DNA of 64,000 bases from Nautilus pompilius (GCA_018389105.1 JACATO010000306.1:1656001-1720000); one strand, 5' to 3'; counted from the stretch's first letter, positions 27,201 to 39,529 are shown. The notes: a model not told the origin generated them from the letters alone. Made by a program: numbers and translations.

Positions 27201-30200
27201 CGTAAGTCCAGCAGGGGAATCAAACTCCAGCCTCCCAGTCCAGTAAGCTAGCCACTGCCAACCCGCACTGTTCAGTAGCCCTAACTCTGACTAAACTTCA
27301 ATAAATTTAAATCCTTCATCCTCATCATCAAGAGTCAAGGGCCCATGGTGCTTAGTAAACCATAAATCTCAGTCACTGGCTTCTGCAGAATAGAAATTTA
27401 TTATGTACTTATATATTTTTTTTTAAAAAAAGATAAAATTTAAATATTATTTTATTTAAAAATTGCTCTTGGTCTGGTCTGGTCTGGTCTGGTCTGGTCT
27501 GGTGTGTTTGGGGTCGCTATGCTAAAAATTATTTGAAAAACTTGATGCTATGACACGCCATAGGAATAGTCAAGTTTTTATACTTTCAAGTATACTCACC
27601 ATTTCCAAAAAGGGAATCTTCAATAATAGCATGCACTGCAAAGGGCACGGGACTACAACATCTTGTCTGCATTTTAAAAAAAGTAAAAAATAGTAACTTG
27701 AGTAAAAGTAGACTACATCAATGATCTAACAGGGGTATTATGTTTTGGTTAGCACAGCCATTTTTGAAAAAATAAAAATAACATAACTAAAATGTATCTG
27801 ACCATTACAATTAAACTGGAGAAGTTTTCTTTTATTTCTAGTGTTTTTATAAATCTAACTTGAATGATGCTTCTTCTTCTTCTTCTTCAACAGCCAGTCA
27901 TGCAGGTTTCTTCTCATGTATAAAGGATGAAAAGTTCAAGTCAAGACTTTCTACAGTAAGCATATGGCTAACCTCAGCACCTCATTCTCCTCCTCGCTGA
28001 AACCAGAGGGGTTTCGTGTGGTGGATGCCTTGTGTGCCCACAATGAGTTTGAAGTAATGTATGCCAGATTCTAACAAAGAATACACAATGTTCACTATCA
28101 ATTTTATCACACATAAAAGTTTCAAAACACTTTTCCTAAACAAGCAGGTAACTAAGCTATAACTTGATTCATATTACCTAGGGGAACACTATTAAGACAG
28201 TAGCACCCCTGGTGACAATAAAATTATAGTAAGGCCCATAATCTTTTTGTGCTTATATTTCCAATGATCTGTGATGCAGGCTGCTGAACCTTTTGTTTGA
28301 GCTGCAAGTTACTCTTGTGACACAACGTTCATGTAGAAGTACAAGCTATACAGTACACTTATCTCCAAAGATAATAATTAAAATGGTCTTTTAAAACAGT
28401 CAGAGATAACTTTAGCCATACCACATTGAATTCCCGATATCATAGTGCCGTGTCTAAACAATTTGAGGCATTTCTTTTGTTCAAAAGACCATGAACTGAG
28501 ATCAGTATTTTAACAAACTGCTGTGAACAGTGATACCAAAATTACATCACTAAAGCTGCCACTGCAGGTACCAGTAAAACAAAACTGGTCCAAGCTCTGC
28601 ACCTCGCCCAAGATTTTAAAAGTATCTGGTTCAGTTTATAGCAAACTTAGCATGGCCATTTCAGGAAATTAGGTCACCAAGCATTAGCCTGAAGTGTCAG
28701 TGCCTCAAATCCACCTGGCCACTGTATCATATAGAGAAAACTCTATCCTCTTGGCCAAAGCATCTTTGCAGAGATAGACTGTACAGGATGGTCCAAAAGT
28801 CTGGGTACCCCCCCCCACACACACACACACACACGGTTTTTCTTCGTAGTGTTTAGATATCATTAATAAGTGTGGGCAGTAATAGGTCGCATTTACACAA
28901 ATTGACAAGTTATGCTGCACAAAATATCCCACAGGATCTGGTGCTGGATCATTGTGTCACGAAAATGATGGTTGTCATACTGACTCTCTGGATCCTTAAA
29001 GAGGACACCCTCTCTGATTGTTATGTACTAAAGCACTTGTATATACATCTTGTCCCTTTTAAACATGCATTACAGCTTGTACCACCCTATATCCATGTTA
29101 CAGTCCTGTGTGGCAGGGAAAGGGGGGACAAGACTTCTGGACCACCCTGTACGATGTGGGTCAGTTATGAAATAAATCTCACTGAAGTCAAAATTAGTAC
29201 CTACATTTAAAATTGAGTGTTCTCCGTTATCTAAACATTTAGATCTCGCACCAAATGACAGTATTAGTTGAGCAGTAAATTTGCAATTTTATACTGCAGT
29301 GATCATGATGTAAAGAAAACAGGCAGGCCTACAATATCATGAAACAGGTAAGGCTGAATACCTAGATACAACAAGGCATATCAGCTGTTATCTGTTCGCA
29401 CAGTCAAGTTTTTTTTTAAAATACTAATTGATGAAATTCCTATAAATCATAATACCTTGGCCAAACTGTGAAAATCAATTATTTTCTATCTTTTTAATGA
29501 AACAGTCTTATTTTGAAGTTCTATAATCTCTCTTTTCAGCCAGCTTACAGCACACCTTTTGTCTCAAAGAGTGTTTATTACATCTTAATAAAACTCTACA
29601 TCTATGGAAAAATAAGAAGCTGAATTTAAAATATAACTAACATGATTATTTAAGATTTGGGAATTCTGTACCTACTAGCACAAACGCAAGTATTTTCATA
29701 TACTACAAACTATTTGTTTCTCCTCTTCCACTGGTCATTTTGTCATGTCTAATTAACCTAGATAAGTCATCTGGAAAGTATGTACCAAACAAAGACACAC
29801 CTGCTCCTATCTTATCTACACAAACAAAAATCATTATTGTACTTAAGATACAAAAGGATTTAAAATGAGGAAAATAGAGCATGTAACATATCAATGTGCG
29901 CTAATGAATTATCTGCAGAAATATTCAAAAGTGTGAAAACATGAGAGAGAGAAAGTGCTGCAGCCGACAGTCACTCAAATTATATATGTATTAAAAGATA
30001 AAGAACAAATATTCCAAGGTGTGTGAAGTGTATGTAGACTGGCAATCAGAAATTCACCACTAATACTACTACATGATTTCAATCCCCCCCCCTCTTTTGC
30101 AAAATTTAAAAAAAACAATGTTAGCATTAATCTTTTTCATGTCAGGTTTTGTTTACTTTTCTTCTGGCTGACATCTAAATATTTTCCAGAATGCAGGAAA

Positions 30201-33200
30201 AAGCTACATGCTAGGCCCTGTAATAGTATTCAACAGACAACAATGTAATTAATCATTAAAAACTACACAGTTTGTTAATTAACCTTCAGCATGTAAACAG
30301 ATTTTAAAATAACAATTTTACACCTACCATTATTTCTAAACTGAGTGGCCATATTTAAATGCAAAACAGGAAACCAAATCAATTTCTGACTGTAAATTTA
30401 TTTCAACGACAATAGAAATATATTTAATAACAGCATAGCCCATTAAAAAACTTTTATTTCTAGAAATCAAAATATTTTTATTCTGTGAATATCAGCCTTT
30501 CATCTGTTTTGTTTTTGTGATTGGTATAGTGGGAAGTAAAGGCTAAAGAAACTATCTTTTTCCTTGCTGCTAGGGGGCTCTAGTTAAATCCCACGGTGCA
30601 ATCAGGTGTGATGCTTGCTCACAGTAGTACATACCTTTGCTTTTCTTTGTTGAAAAACTCAGTTGAAAGTTAACTTTCTTATTCTTTGTTGAAAGAATTC
30701 TCCCAAACTCTGACAGTTGTGTTCTTGAAGCCTAACAGTCACAAAGGCCAATTCTTGCCTATGCCAAATAGTAAAGAGAGCAGTCAGTGCTAGTACTGCC
30801 AAAGCACTGCTTGCATAGATGGAGAAAATATAGCTTCTCTCATGTTTCTGCATTTCTCAGCATCTCTGATCTTTAAAAAGAACCTGTGGTATTCTACTGA
30901 ATCTGATTAGAGAACTAAAGTAAATGGATTACTACCAATCTGTAAAAGAGAACCTACTACTGAAAAAGAAAAAGATAAGATGTTGTTTTAACACAGTCTC
31001 CACTTCCTTGTCGTCCTGTGAAAATATTCTTACAGCAGCAGGCAGGGTGTCAGAAAGTGACTTATATAAATAGTCCTAGCTAAGAAACTCCATTGGCCGT
31101 TGACCTAAATAAAAACATCTGGTTTACAGTTATTAGAATTTCAGGAAAACTATGCAATAATTAACATCCTAGTTACAAGTAAACAGGTGAGTGTAAATGA
31201 GGTTGGGTAAAAAAAACATGTAGTTAAGGGGAAAGATCCTAAGCTCATTTGTTATTGTATAGAATGGGAAACCAAAACTTGATGCATCTGAAATGAAATT
31301 AGCTGTTAAGAATAAATTTATTCACCATTACTTAACCTTCTGTATACCAAATGTCCCAAATCAACTCTTACTTAAATACTATAAAATGCAAAAAGTTAAA
31401 ATGGAGCAACTAAACATACTATAAATCAGTTCTAAAATAAGAGTGGACGGTTATTTCAAAATTATATCATGTAGATACACTGGCTTACAACTTTATTAAG
31501 ACCTATATCTTGAGTCGGGCCACTTTTTTTCTCAAACAACAGCCATGACACAAGATGGCATGGGATCCACAGGGTGTTAAAAAGTATTTAGTATATTTCC
31601 CTATTTGGTTATTTGTATGTAATATATGGAAGGAGGTAGACAAAGAATAGTGATGGTGAATGTGTCTTTCAATTTCATCTCATAAATGTTCAATTGTATT
31701 GATGTCTGAGAATTGTGCTAGCCATTAAAGATGCCTGAAATCTCTGTAATGTTCCTAAAATCAAGAAAACAATCAATGTGGCTATAGTGGATGGGAGCAT
31801 TGTCATCTTGAAAATAGCCATCTTCATCAAAGCATCACTCAATGCACTTGAATGGAAATGATGCTAAGCTTTGGCATTCATTTTGCCTTCTAAAGAGACC
31901 AAGGGGTTCAGGGCATGCTAGTAAAACATGCCTAAACCAAGATTCCAACACCAGAGACTTGGATATCTAGGACCTCAAAAAATGGGTTGAGTAATTCGTG
32001 GCTTTCTCCAAACCCATCTTTCCCCATTTGTACAAAAAGGGTGAAAAACAACTCGTCAGACTATATCACTTCTCACCAGTCCTCTTTAGTCCAACGTCTG
32101 CACTCCTTACACCACACAAGGTATCTTTTCAAGCTGGTAACCAATCAGTTGTTTATGCAATGGTCTCCTACTGCCATAGTCCAGTCATTCATTCATTACA
32201 TCGTTCTTCACAAGATATAGCTGGATATGGATGTTTCTGTCAGTTGATCTATCCTATCGTGTCTAACTACCTTTCTCCTTTGTCACTACGTTTGTGGCCA
32301 CAATTTCCCCCTTCACAACAATTTTTTTCACCTTTATGACATAGCTGACAAACTCGCATGACCAATGTCTTGGACCAGCCTACCAACAAAAATGTCTTCA
32401 TCACTGTGGCACCTGCTAGATGTACACCCATTTGTGCCTCTTTTGAACACTGTAATGTCCTTGTTTTTTCCCCCCCAACATCTAGACTGACTACAAATAT
32501 GCCTTTCCACATCATAGAGATCATCTATTACATCATGTCGTCAACCTAATTTGCAAATGCAGCTCAAATCAGGCCCCAAGTCCAAAAAGGTACATAGGTG
32601 CTAATAAGTGGCTAGCTTGTGTATATATTGCTGACAAATTAAAAATAAACTGATACAATTGGAATTTTCATTTAAAAAACTACTTTTTTTGCAATATAAA
32701 GATGTTCTTCCAGTTTTAGAGCTGCTTTTGTAAAGAGTGATGGAAAGTTTATTTAGCCTCAATGGTTTACAACGTTTTAAAACGAATTAACGTGTTCAGG
32801 CTGTTGAAGGTTTCATTTCTGAATAAAGACAAGTGAAGTCAGATTTTTCAATTATATTATGTATTAGGAACCAAAATAGAGAGCAATGTGCGTCATCAGA
32901 TTGATTTTATTTCTGTACTTATAATTCCATAGCATCCACCTGTGTGCAGTAATCTCTGCTGCTACAGTTGTTTATTTTCAATTAATATTCTATCAGTCTA
33001 ATTATGTAAAAAAAAAAATAATTCTGTCGAAAGCAAACTGGAGGTAGGGTTAATATTTTACCAGAAGTAGGAACAAACAAATGATACAGATCCTTTATTA
33101 AGCAAATATCTGTTATATCCTGCTACAGTAACCAAGGTCGGAACCACTCTAATACTTATCAATAGACTGCATTAGAAAGGCCGAGGCCTTCTCTCTCTTT

Positions 33201-33708
33201 CTAATGGAGTATACGTCAAATTGAAGTGTAGCCAGTTTACATCCAAGACAGAGAGAGATAGAGAGATAGAGATAGAGAGATAGAGAGATGATACTCACTG
33301 GAGAAACACAGGCAAATTTTGAACCATATAAATGTCCGAATTATTGTAGGTTCTCACGAAGTCTTTAAAGTCCATAAGTACGGTTGGTTCGCTTCTGTTC
33401 TCCTTCTTCTTCATCTCCACCACGACCTCCTGGGATATGTTGGACGGGATGTCCATCGACAGAAAATACTCGTCAGTCCAACGATGGAAAGCCGGAGACA
33501 TTTTCGCGGCCCCTTTCATTTTCACCGGCTTCAGGGGTAAAACGTAATTCTGAAAAAAGCTTCGGGGGTCAGGAAACCCGTCGATTTCGTCCAGGATTTG
33601 GATGGGTCGGCCGCTGCCGAACGGCTTCAGGTGCCCAGGCTCCTGGGTCAAGTCCCTGTCGCCAACAGACCATCTAAAAAGAGACAGCAGCAAGCAGAAC
33701 TTCTTCAT
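15262..33708 (-). CDS. ER-lumen JmjC (cupin_8) oxygenase with EF-hand, copy B (ten exons)
   Basis: Minus-strand exons in coding order: 33708-33299, 27666-27600, 24103-23978, 22523-22474, 21234-21142, 19871-19698, 18433-18361, 17060-17004, 16817-16746 and 15396-15262. All are GT-AG and total 1257 nt (418 aa plus TAA). Residues 1-12 (MKKFCLLLSLFR) resemble a signal peptide. Residues about 25-265 form a JmjC/cupin_8 fold: iron ligands H173 and D175 (VVHTDSYEN) and H251 (LYIPHKWIHQVRSYG), with K188 (RGEKELIFVDP) placed like the 2OG lysine of FIH-type enzymes. Residues 356-367 (DVNNNNIISEEE) are an EF-hand loop with D, N, N, S and E at the calcium positions. The protein ends QRDEL, a KDEL-type ER-retention signal. 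Sequons lie at N90, N104, N122 and N284. Inferred role: 2-oxoglutarate/Fe(II) hydroxylase of the ER lumen, possibly calcium-tuned; the substrate is unknown. It sits head-to-tail upstream of copy A. I do not recognise a named orthologue. Confidence 0.85.
15478..15835 (-). repeat. A-tailed retroposon, 5'-truncated copy
   Basis: The minus strand matches the copy at 63075-63560 over about 350 bp, including GGAAGGTTAAG, TGCTGAGGCCTTTT, GGCGCCTCAAC, CCCTTCTCCTCGGAGATA and a CACCACATAAAAGAAAGAAA tail. It inserts an extra segment near 15675. It lies between the last two exons of JmjC copy B. Confidence 0.65.
15944..16357. mobile_element. Tigger-like MITE (414 bp)
   Basis: Ends CAGGCATACCTCTGGCAACG and, reverse complemented, CAAGTTTACCTTTGGCAACG, flanked by TA. 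CAGGCATACCTC is the classic Tigger-type end. The interior is non-coding. It lies in the last intron of JmjC copy B. Confidence 0.65.
17119..17310. mobile_element. Possible short Tc1-type remnant
   Basis: The right end, reverse complemented, reads CACTGGTTGCCAAAATTATT, the standard Tc1-type terminus; the left end CAGTGGAGAAAAAATAAG follows TA. The two ends match only partly. Confidence 0.35.
25140..26320 (-). mobile_element. Degenerate Tc1-like transposon
   Basis: The minus strand encodes the Tc1 C-terminal signature MPDINPIENLWAVLLQNWI and ends HVQGSIKAEGGHIKY, as in Tc1 transposases. Further broken coding extends to about 26100. It is inserted in intron 2 of JmjC copy B; the element ends are not clear. 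Confidence 0.75.
27000..27295 (-). repeat. tRNA-type SINE copy
   Basis: Minus strand: tRNA-like head GGCAGTGGCTAGCTTACTGG with a B box-like GAGTTTGATTCC, then core GGCTTGGTTTGGTGTACTTC and TTCTTCACCAGCTGGGTT. This is the longest copy of the family in the window. Confidence 0.6.
27472..27503. repeat. (GGTCT)n microsatellite
   Basis: Six to seven pentamers, about 95 bp from exon 2 of JmjC copy B, in intron 2. Confidence 0.8.
28784..29149. mobile_element. Mariner-type MITE (366 bp)
   Basis: TA-flanked inverted ends: CAGGATGGTCCAAAAGTCTG and CAGGGTGGTCCAGAAGTCTT. It contains a C-run plus (CA)n at 28808-28834 and no transposase. The end sequence fits the mariner-like CAGGGTGGTCC type. Confidence 0.75.
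29150..31477. other. Intron 1 of JmjC copy B, unannotated part
   Basis: AT-rich intronic DNA with short chance frames; I see no exon, RNA gene or repeat that I can name. Confidence 0.4.
31478..32621 (-). mobile_element. Degenerate Tc1-like transposon with CACTTTATTA-type ends (1144 bp)
   Basis: TA-flanked ends CACTGGCTTACAACTTTATT and, reverse complemented, CACAAGCTAGCCACTTATTA. The minus strand carries broken transposase text (GRSKTLVMRVCQLCHKGEK near 32400). It is closely related to the plus-strand copy at 58531. It lies in intron 1 of JmjC copy B. Confidence 0.7.
33249..33290. repeat. (GAGATA)n microsatellite abutting the exon 1 donor of JmjC copy B
   Basis: A GAGA/GATA-rich run ends at most 1 bp from the intron side of the splice donor at 33298; on the coding strand it is a CTCTAT-rich tract starting near intron position +9. 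Confidence 0.8.
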
Positions 33709-33850
33709 AACTTAAAAATAAGCCGACCGAGCAGGGGACCAGGGCTGGCTGCCGGTTAGGTTATGGGGAGAGCACTCCAGCCAGCCAGCCAGCCAGCAGT
33801 TAGATTCGTATCTTTACACCGGTCCTCCGGGAAACAGTCCCTCCAGAAAT
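33400..33850 (-). promoter_or_regulatory. CpG-enriched patch over exon 1 and 5' flank of JmjC copy B
   Basis: CpG dinucleotides are frequent from about 33400 to 33840 (TTTCGCGGCC, TCGTCC, GGTCGGCCGCTGCCGAACGG, ACCGGTCCTCCGG), unlike the surrounding intron. The patch also holds a short (CAGC)n run at 33775-33798, just upstream of the start codon. This is the likely promoter of copy B. Confidence 0.4.
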
Positions 33851-33999
33851 GTATTCCGCTAGACTTTCATAAATTAGTTTCAGCTTTCTCTTTTTTTTCT
33901 AACCACGAAAAGGGAGCCAAAATTTGTTAACCACAGAACTCTCTCTCACCATACAAGAATTACAACTGTCACAACAGAACTAAAAAAAAAAATGTAACT

Positions 34000-35436
34000 T
34001 ATTTCTCTCTCTAAAAAACGTAAATGTTTGCTAAGTTTTATATTTACCTACATGCAAATAGATTACTTATCTTTCTTAATAGAACCTCAAGATGCACATC
34101 ACTAAAATATATAATCATACCTGCCAGCCATCCAAATTTAGGCGATACCATACAACCTTTTGAACTGTTGTCCATGTCCAGAGAAGTTTTAGAAATATCC
34201 TGCTTTTGCAAAAATCTCATATGCAAAAAATATTTACTAATACAAAGAAAATATTTAATAATATAGAAAAAAAATGACATGGGGTTTTAAAGCACCAATG
34301 CCGACAAAATTATTTCATCTGCTGCTCAAATGAGCTTCGATGAAGTTAATTATCACCACATGCACTGGCTATGCCTGCTCAGCAACCCACATATCTTTCC
34401 ATATGCAAGGATGCATAGAACAATCTGAACTAAAGCTCTGACTGCTGGCTATGTTTGTTCTTCAAACTAATTCAGTTTCAGTTTTTTATTTCTGTCAAAA
34501 TAAGTTCTGCATCAGGGTTTCCATTAAGTTAGATTTTAGTAAATACATCTTAAAACAGATAAAAAAAAAAAAGAGGATATTATAAAATATGAATACTCAA
34601 TTACATTCTGTACTTATACCAAAATGAGATAGGATTTCAGGCATCCCATGTCACTTTCCTGGTCCCTAACAAACTGAAGACAAATATCTAAAGTTAACCA
34701 CCTGTCACTGATAAATAATTTTCATATTCAGTCTAATAGAATAAATTTCTGCATCAGATGCAATATATAAAAAATTGTCACTAGAATATGAAATTTGAAA
34801 TTCCATAATGTCCAGTATTTAATTAAAACCTTAAAGTTTGTGCATGGGATACTAATATGTAAAAAAAAAAACATGCAGTCATCACCAGTGCCACCGATAC
34901 CTCATTAAATAGACTCTCGAGTTGTTTAAAACTAGGTTTATAATTTCTGAATTATTCATTTAAGAATAGACACTTTCAAAAAACAACCAAAAAGGTTTTT
35001 AATTGAATAGAATTACCTCAGATAAACTTTAGAAAATGCACCAACATGAAAAGATGTGGTCCATATGTAAAAAAAAAATAAATAAAATGTGATGATAAAA
35101 GCATTATGACCAGTAAATGGCAGATAAATAATTGCAGTATTTTTATAAGTACTTTTTTGTGGTGTTGCAATGCATCCATTAGTTGGATTAAACCAATGCA
35201 ACAAAGAATTCAATCTACCTACATGTGTTAATGTTCTACAGCTTTTGTACATGATTAGTAAGGCATAAGATTAGAAGAATTACTCCCCTTATTCTACTTT
35301 CTTAATTCAGATATTTATCACTTTAAACTACAGTATGTAAAAGAGAATACATTTTAAACTATAAAAATTTTGCTACAATTAAACAACTTTTAAATTTATT
35401 TTTAAAATTTTCCTGACAACAAAAATAATAATAATA

Positions 35437-35483
<47 letters not shown>

Positions 35484-35890
35484 CCTTAAAACTGAAGTTA
35501 TTTCAGAAAGATTGCCCTAACTGGGCTAACTACAAAAAATGTCCACTGAACTATAAATGCTGTTTCAAAAACTATGTTACTTATTTGATCACCACAAAAT
35601 CCTCAAATCATTTGGGTAATTTCCTAACATGCCATCAACATGGTGCTATTCTTCTTGTAGCAAGCACCCTCAGATTTGTCAATACTACTATTTCCATGTT
35701 TTTCCACAGACTTAAATGGTGTTGCCTGGAATTGAATACTGAGTTTATCATGTTGTTTATTTTATCAGAATTTTCTCTTTCTCATTTCACTTTTCCTTAC
35801 TCCTTGTTTCTTTTTAATGTACTACCTATTCTTGTTTCATGAACATATTTTCTCTCTTGTTTCTTCATCCAGATTTTTAGTCTGTAATTA
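34000..35890. other. Intergenic, 5' of JmjC copy B
   Basis: AT-rich with a long (AAT)n at 35425-35484; otherwise nothing recognised. Confidence 0.4.
35425..35484. repeat. (AAT)n microsatellite
   Basis: About 20 ATA/AAT triplets with a single G interruption. Confidence 0.9.
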
Positions 35891-35899
35891 TTTTATCTG

Positions 35900-37960
35900 A
35901 AGTTTTTGACCAAACATTAATACAGCAGGTAAAACACCAGTGATGCTGTGACGTGGTTCTATAGGCTAATCAGTAAATCCACACACCTTTCTTCGTCATG
36001 TAATTTTGCATGGGAAATTTTGATACACTTAAGCAGAAATGTTTTGATGTTTGACTTCTGTTTGCTACTGAATGCAATGATGTAACCCATTTATGTTTCA
36101 CACCAATCTTGCACGAATAATTCTCAAACATGTCAGATCTAAACAGGTCTGTTGTCAGGGGTAATTGAAAAAGACAATCTATGACAAGAAAACACATTCT
36201 TTAAGGCATCACTCAGTTTTTCACTGGAAGTGTTCTTGGTAATTTCTTTCTCATATTATCAACTATAATAGTTGATGACAACAAACACTATCTTCAAGAC
36301 AGTGATCATAAAAGATCAACTGCCAAAATTTTCCACAATCTTATTGGCATAGGTTTTGGTGTAAGTTGTTGAAGGTGTAATTTTGTACTAACAATTTGAT
36401 AACCATGACATGATGTAACATATTTTTCTACATCCTTGTGCATACTTTCATTGTCAGTTGCTGTTTTGTTTCTATTTCAAAATGTATCTGGTATGCTAAC
36501 TCTATACATTTTATTCTACGTTTCTATGGAATCACCAAACTTGTCAATGTCCAATTTGTTTTAGTTTGTCTTTGATTGCATAATAATTCACACCTAGTTT
36601 TTCCCCACCTAGCTCCACCCATGCATTTCCTAAACTCCAGTATATTTGTCAAATTCTGATATTTCCTCAACTTTACATACTGATACAGCTTTAGAGTTGC
36701 CTCCCTTGTGACAAACCTCACAAACTCAATTTATTTTGCAATTTGTATGATTGATCATTTTCACTAATGTTTACCATACATGACAATGAATCCTCAATGT
36801 TCTGTTGTCCAAATGCATACCTTATTTTGAATGTGCATGGTATTAACTTTAATTCTAGTATTTGGTCTAGACTTTGGCCTATACAACACTTCTAATGTTT
36901 CATGATCTGCAAAAAGTTCAAATTCAACACTATACAAGTAGTTATGAAATTTTCCGTGTCCAAACAGCTAAATTTTCTTTTTCTGTTGCCAAATAACTCC
37001 TTTCCACATCTAAAAATTGTCTAATGGCATAACTAATCACTTTTGATCTGTCAATCATATTCTTGGAGATGTGTTTCAGGATCCACGTTACTAGCATCCA
37101 TTATTAATTGAGTTTAAATTGCATCACATTGGTAATAACCAAGTGTTTCAGCTTCAGCTAAACATCCTCTCAATTTCTCAATCTGTTGTTTTCCAGTATG
37201 TTTTTCCTGATCAGTTTTCTCAGAAACTCTGACAATGTTACTAGATTGGATAAGTATTTGACACTAAAATTCACAAGTCCTAGAGAACCCTTCACTTCAA
37301 ATAGATTTTGTGGTTGACTCGTTCCAATGTCAGTCCTATTCCATTTCTTAGTCCAGGTTTTCTTCTTTATTCTGCAAAATGGTCTTGTTTCCACATTTAT
37401 TAATTTCTTAACCTTTTTGCTATACAATGGAAATCCTTGGCAAAATATCTTCTTTCACATCTGTAGCATTTCCATTATCTGTTGTTTTAGCTGAAGTAAC
37501 TAGAATCACTGCGCTCTGAGAAGACAGATTCTATTTGTTTGGCCTGTGACTACCATTTCCATGGTTGCAGCTATAAAGGCATAGTATTTTTTTTTAAGGC
37601 ACCTTGTACAATTTAGACTTTTCATTGATTTGCTGCTCAGGTTTATCAAACTTACACAACATTGCCTGTTGTCTAAGCCTACTTATAAATAAAATCGCTT
37701 CACAGAAAGAGGTCCTTTCATAGGAGTATTAACCATACTTTGAAAATGTATTTGCTACTTTTGCATACCCATCATCTCTGTTTTCCTGCTCTAAGGTGAA
37801 GTAAATATCTTCCCCACCTCAAATGAAATTATAATGCTTTTTTTCTGACCTTTATCTTGGAATCCCTTGAGACAAAAAGTTAAAAACTGTGAAGCTGCCA
37901 CTTTCATTGCTGGGTTCACCAAGCGCCTCAAATTTACCAATGATACTTACCTTTAATTTC
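35900..37960 (-). mobile_element. Decayed Ty3/gypsy retrotransposon (gag, RT end, RNase H, integrase)
   Basis: Broken minus-strand reading frames show, in coding order: gag-like text (FISRLRQQAMLCKFDKPEQQ, near 37650); the end of reverse transcriptase (GSLGLVNFSVKYLSNL, near 37240); RNase H (MDASNV near 37100, and RSYLATEKENLA near 36985); and integrase/downstream text (RFVTREATLKLYQ near 36690, then GVKHKWVTSLHSVAN near 36080). Protease and most of RT appear deleted between gag and the RT tail. Many stops and frameshifts; no LTRs were recognised. Confidence 0.75.
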
Positions 37961-38125
37961 CAACATTTCTACATCTGTTACATCTGAATCAGTTCCTCCC
38001 GTGCCATTTTCTCTCATCATCGCCAATCGCAACAAAACCAGGAGGGTCATTTTTGAATATCCCACTCGAACCGTGACCCTGCCCCTAAATGGCCCCATAA
38101 ATCCCACCACAATATAATGTGACCC

Positions 38126-39440
38126 GCAGTATTGTTATAACCACTTGAACCTGGTTACATACACTGTCACACGGTGAGGCCCACAGGGGCTACTAATTTT
38201 ATTATAATGCGGGGCGGCAGTCACAGTATTGTTATAACCACTTGAACCTGGTTACACTGTCACACGGTGAGGCCCACAGGGGCTACTAATTGTATTATAA
38301 TGCGGGGCGGCTGCCACAGTATTGTTATAACCACTTGAACCTGGTTACATACACTGTCACACGGTGAGGCCCACAGGGCTACTAATTTTATTATAATGTG
38401 GGGCGGCAGCCACAGTATTGTTATAACCACTTGAATCTGGTTACACTGTCACACGGTGAGGCCCACAGGGGCTACTAATTTTATTATAATGCGGGGCGGC
38501 AGTCACAGTATTGTTATAACCACTTGAACCTGGTTACACTGTCACACGGTGAGGCCCACAGGAGCTACTAATTTTATTATAATGCGGGGCGGCGCAGCCA
38601 CAGTATTGTTATAACCACTTGAACCTGGTTACACTGTCACACGGTGAGGCCCACAGGAGCTACTAATTTTATTATAATCCGGGGCGGCAGCCACAGTATT
38701 GTTATAACCACTTGAATCTGGTTACACTGTCACACGGTGAGGCCCACAGGGGCTACTAATTTTATTATAATGCGGGGCGGCAGCCACAGTATTGTTATAA
38801 CCACTTGAATCTGGTTACACTGTCACACGGTGAGGCCCACAGGGGCTACTAATTGTATTATAATGCGGGGCGGCAGTCACAGTATTGTTATAACCACTTG
38901 AACCTGGTTACATACACTGTCACACGGTGAGGCCCACAGGGCTACTAATTTTATTATAATGCGGGGCGGCAGTCACAGTATTGTTATAACCACTTGAACC
39001 TGGTTACACTGTCACACGGTGAGGCCCACAGGGCTACTAATTGTATTATAATGCGGGGCGGCAGTCACAGTATTGTTATAACCACTTGAACCTGGTTACA
39101 CTGTCACACGGTGAGGCCCACAGGGCTACTAATTTTATTATAATGTGGGGCGGCAGCCACAGTATTGTTATAACCACTTGAATCTGGTTACACTGTCACA
39201 CGGTGAGGCCCACAGGGGCTACTAATTGTATTATAATGCGGGGCGGCAGTCACAGTATTGTTATAACCACTTGAACCTGGTTACACTGTCACACGGTGAG
39301 GCCCACAGGGCTACTAATTTTATTATAATGCGGGGCGGCTGCCACAGTATTGTTATAACCACTTGAATCTGGTTACACTGTCACACGGTGAGGCCCACAG
39401 GAGCTACTAATTTTATTATAATGCGGGGCGGCTGCCACGC
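38126..39440. repeat. Minisatellite, 14 units of about 93 bp
   Basis: Units start CAGTATTGTTATAACCACTT and include GTCACACGGTGAGGCCCACA and TATAATGCGGGGCGGC. Unit starts fall at about 38126, 38222, 38315, 38411, 38504, 38599, 38692, 38785, 38878, 38974, 39066, 39158, 39251 and 39342. Variants: an extra TACA in three units, GGG/GG/GAG before CTACTAAT, and TTT/TGT after it. A degenerate partial unit precedes the first. Confidence 0.97.
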
Positions 39441-39529
39441 CGCAATTTTATTCTCTATTTCTTAAATGATAATGTTGGAATAAACAGGTTTTTTTTAAAT
39501 AGTGGCTACCTTATTTATGTTCAGCCCGT

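Noticed and set aside
28872-29210. 112-aa plus-strand frame
   Set aside because: Lies almost wholly inside a mariner-type MITE with no transposase similarity.
33319-33677. Plus-strand frames opposite exon 1 of JmjC copy B
   Set aside because: Antisense shadows of a clear coding exon.
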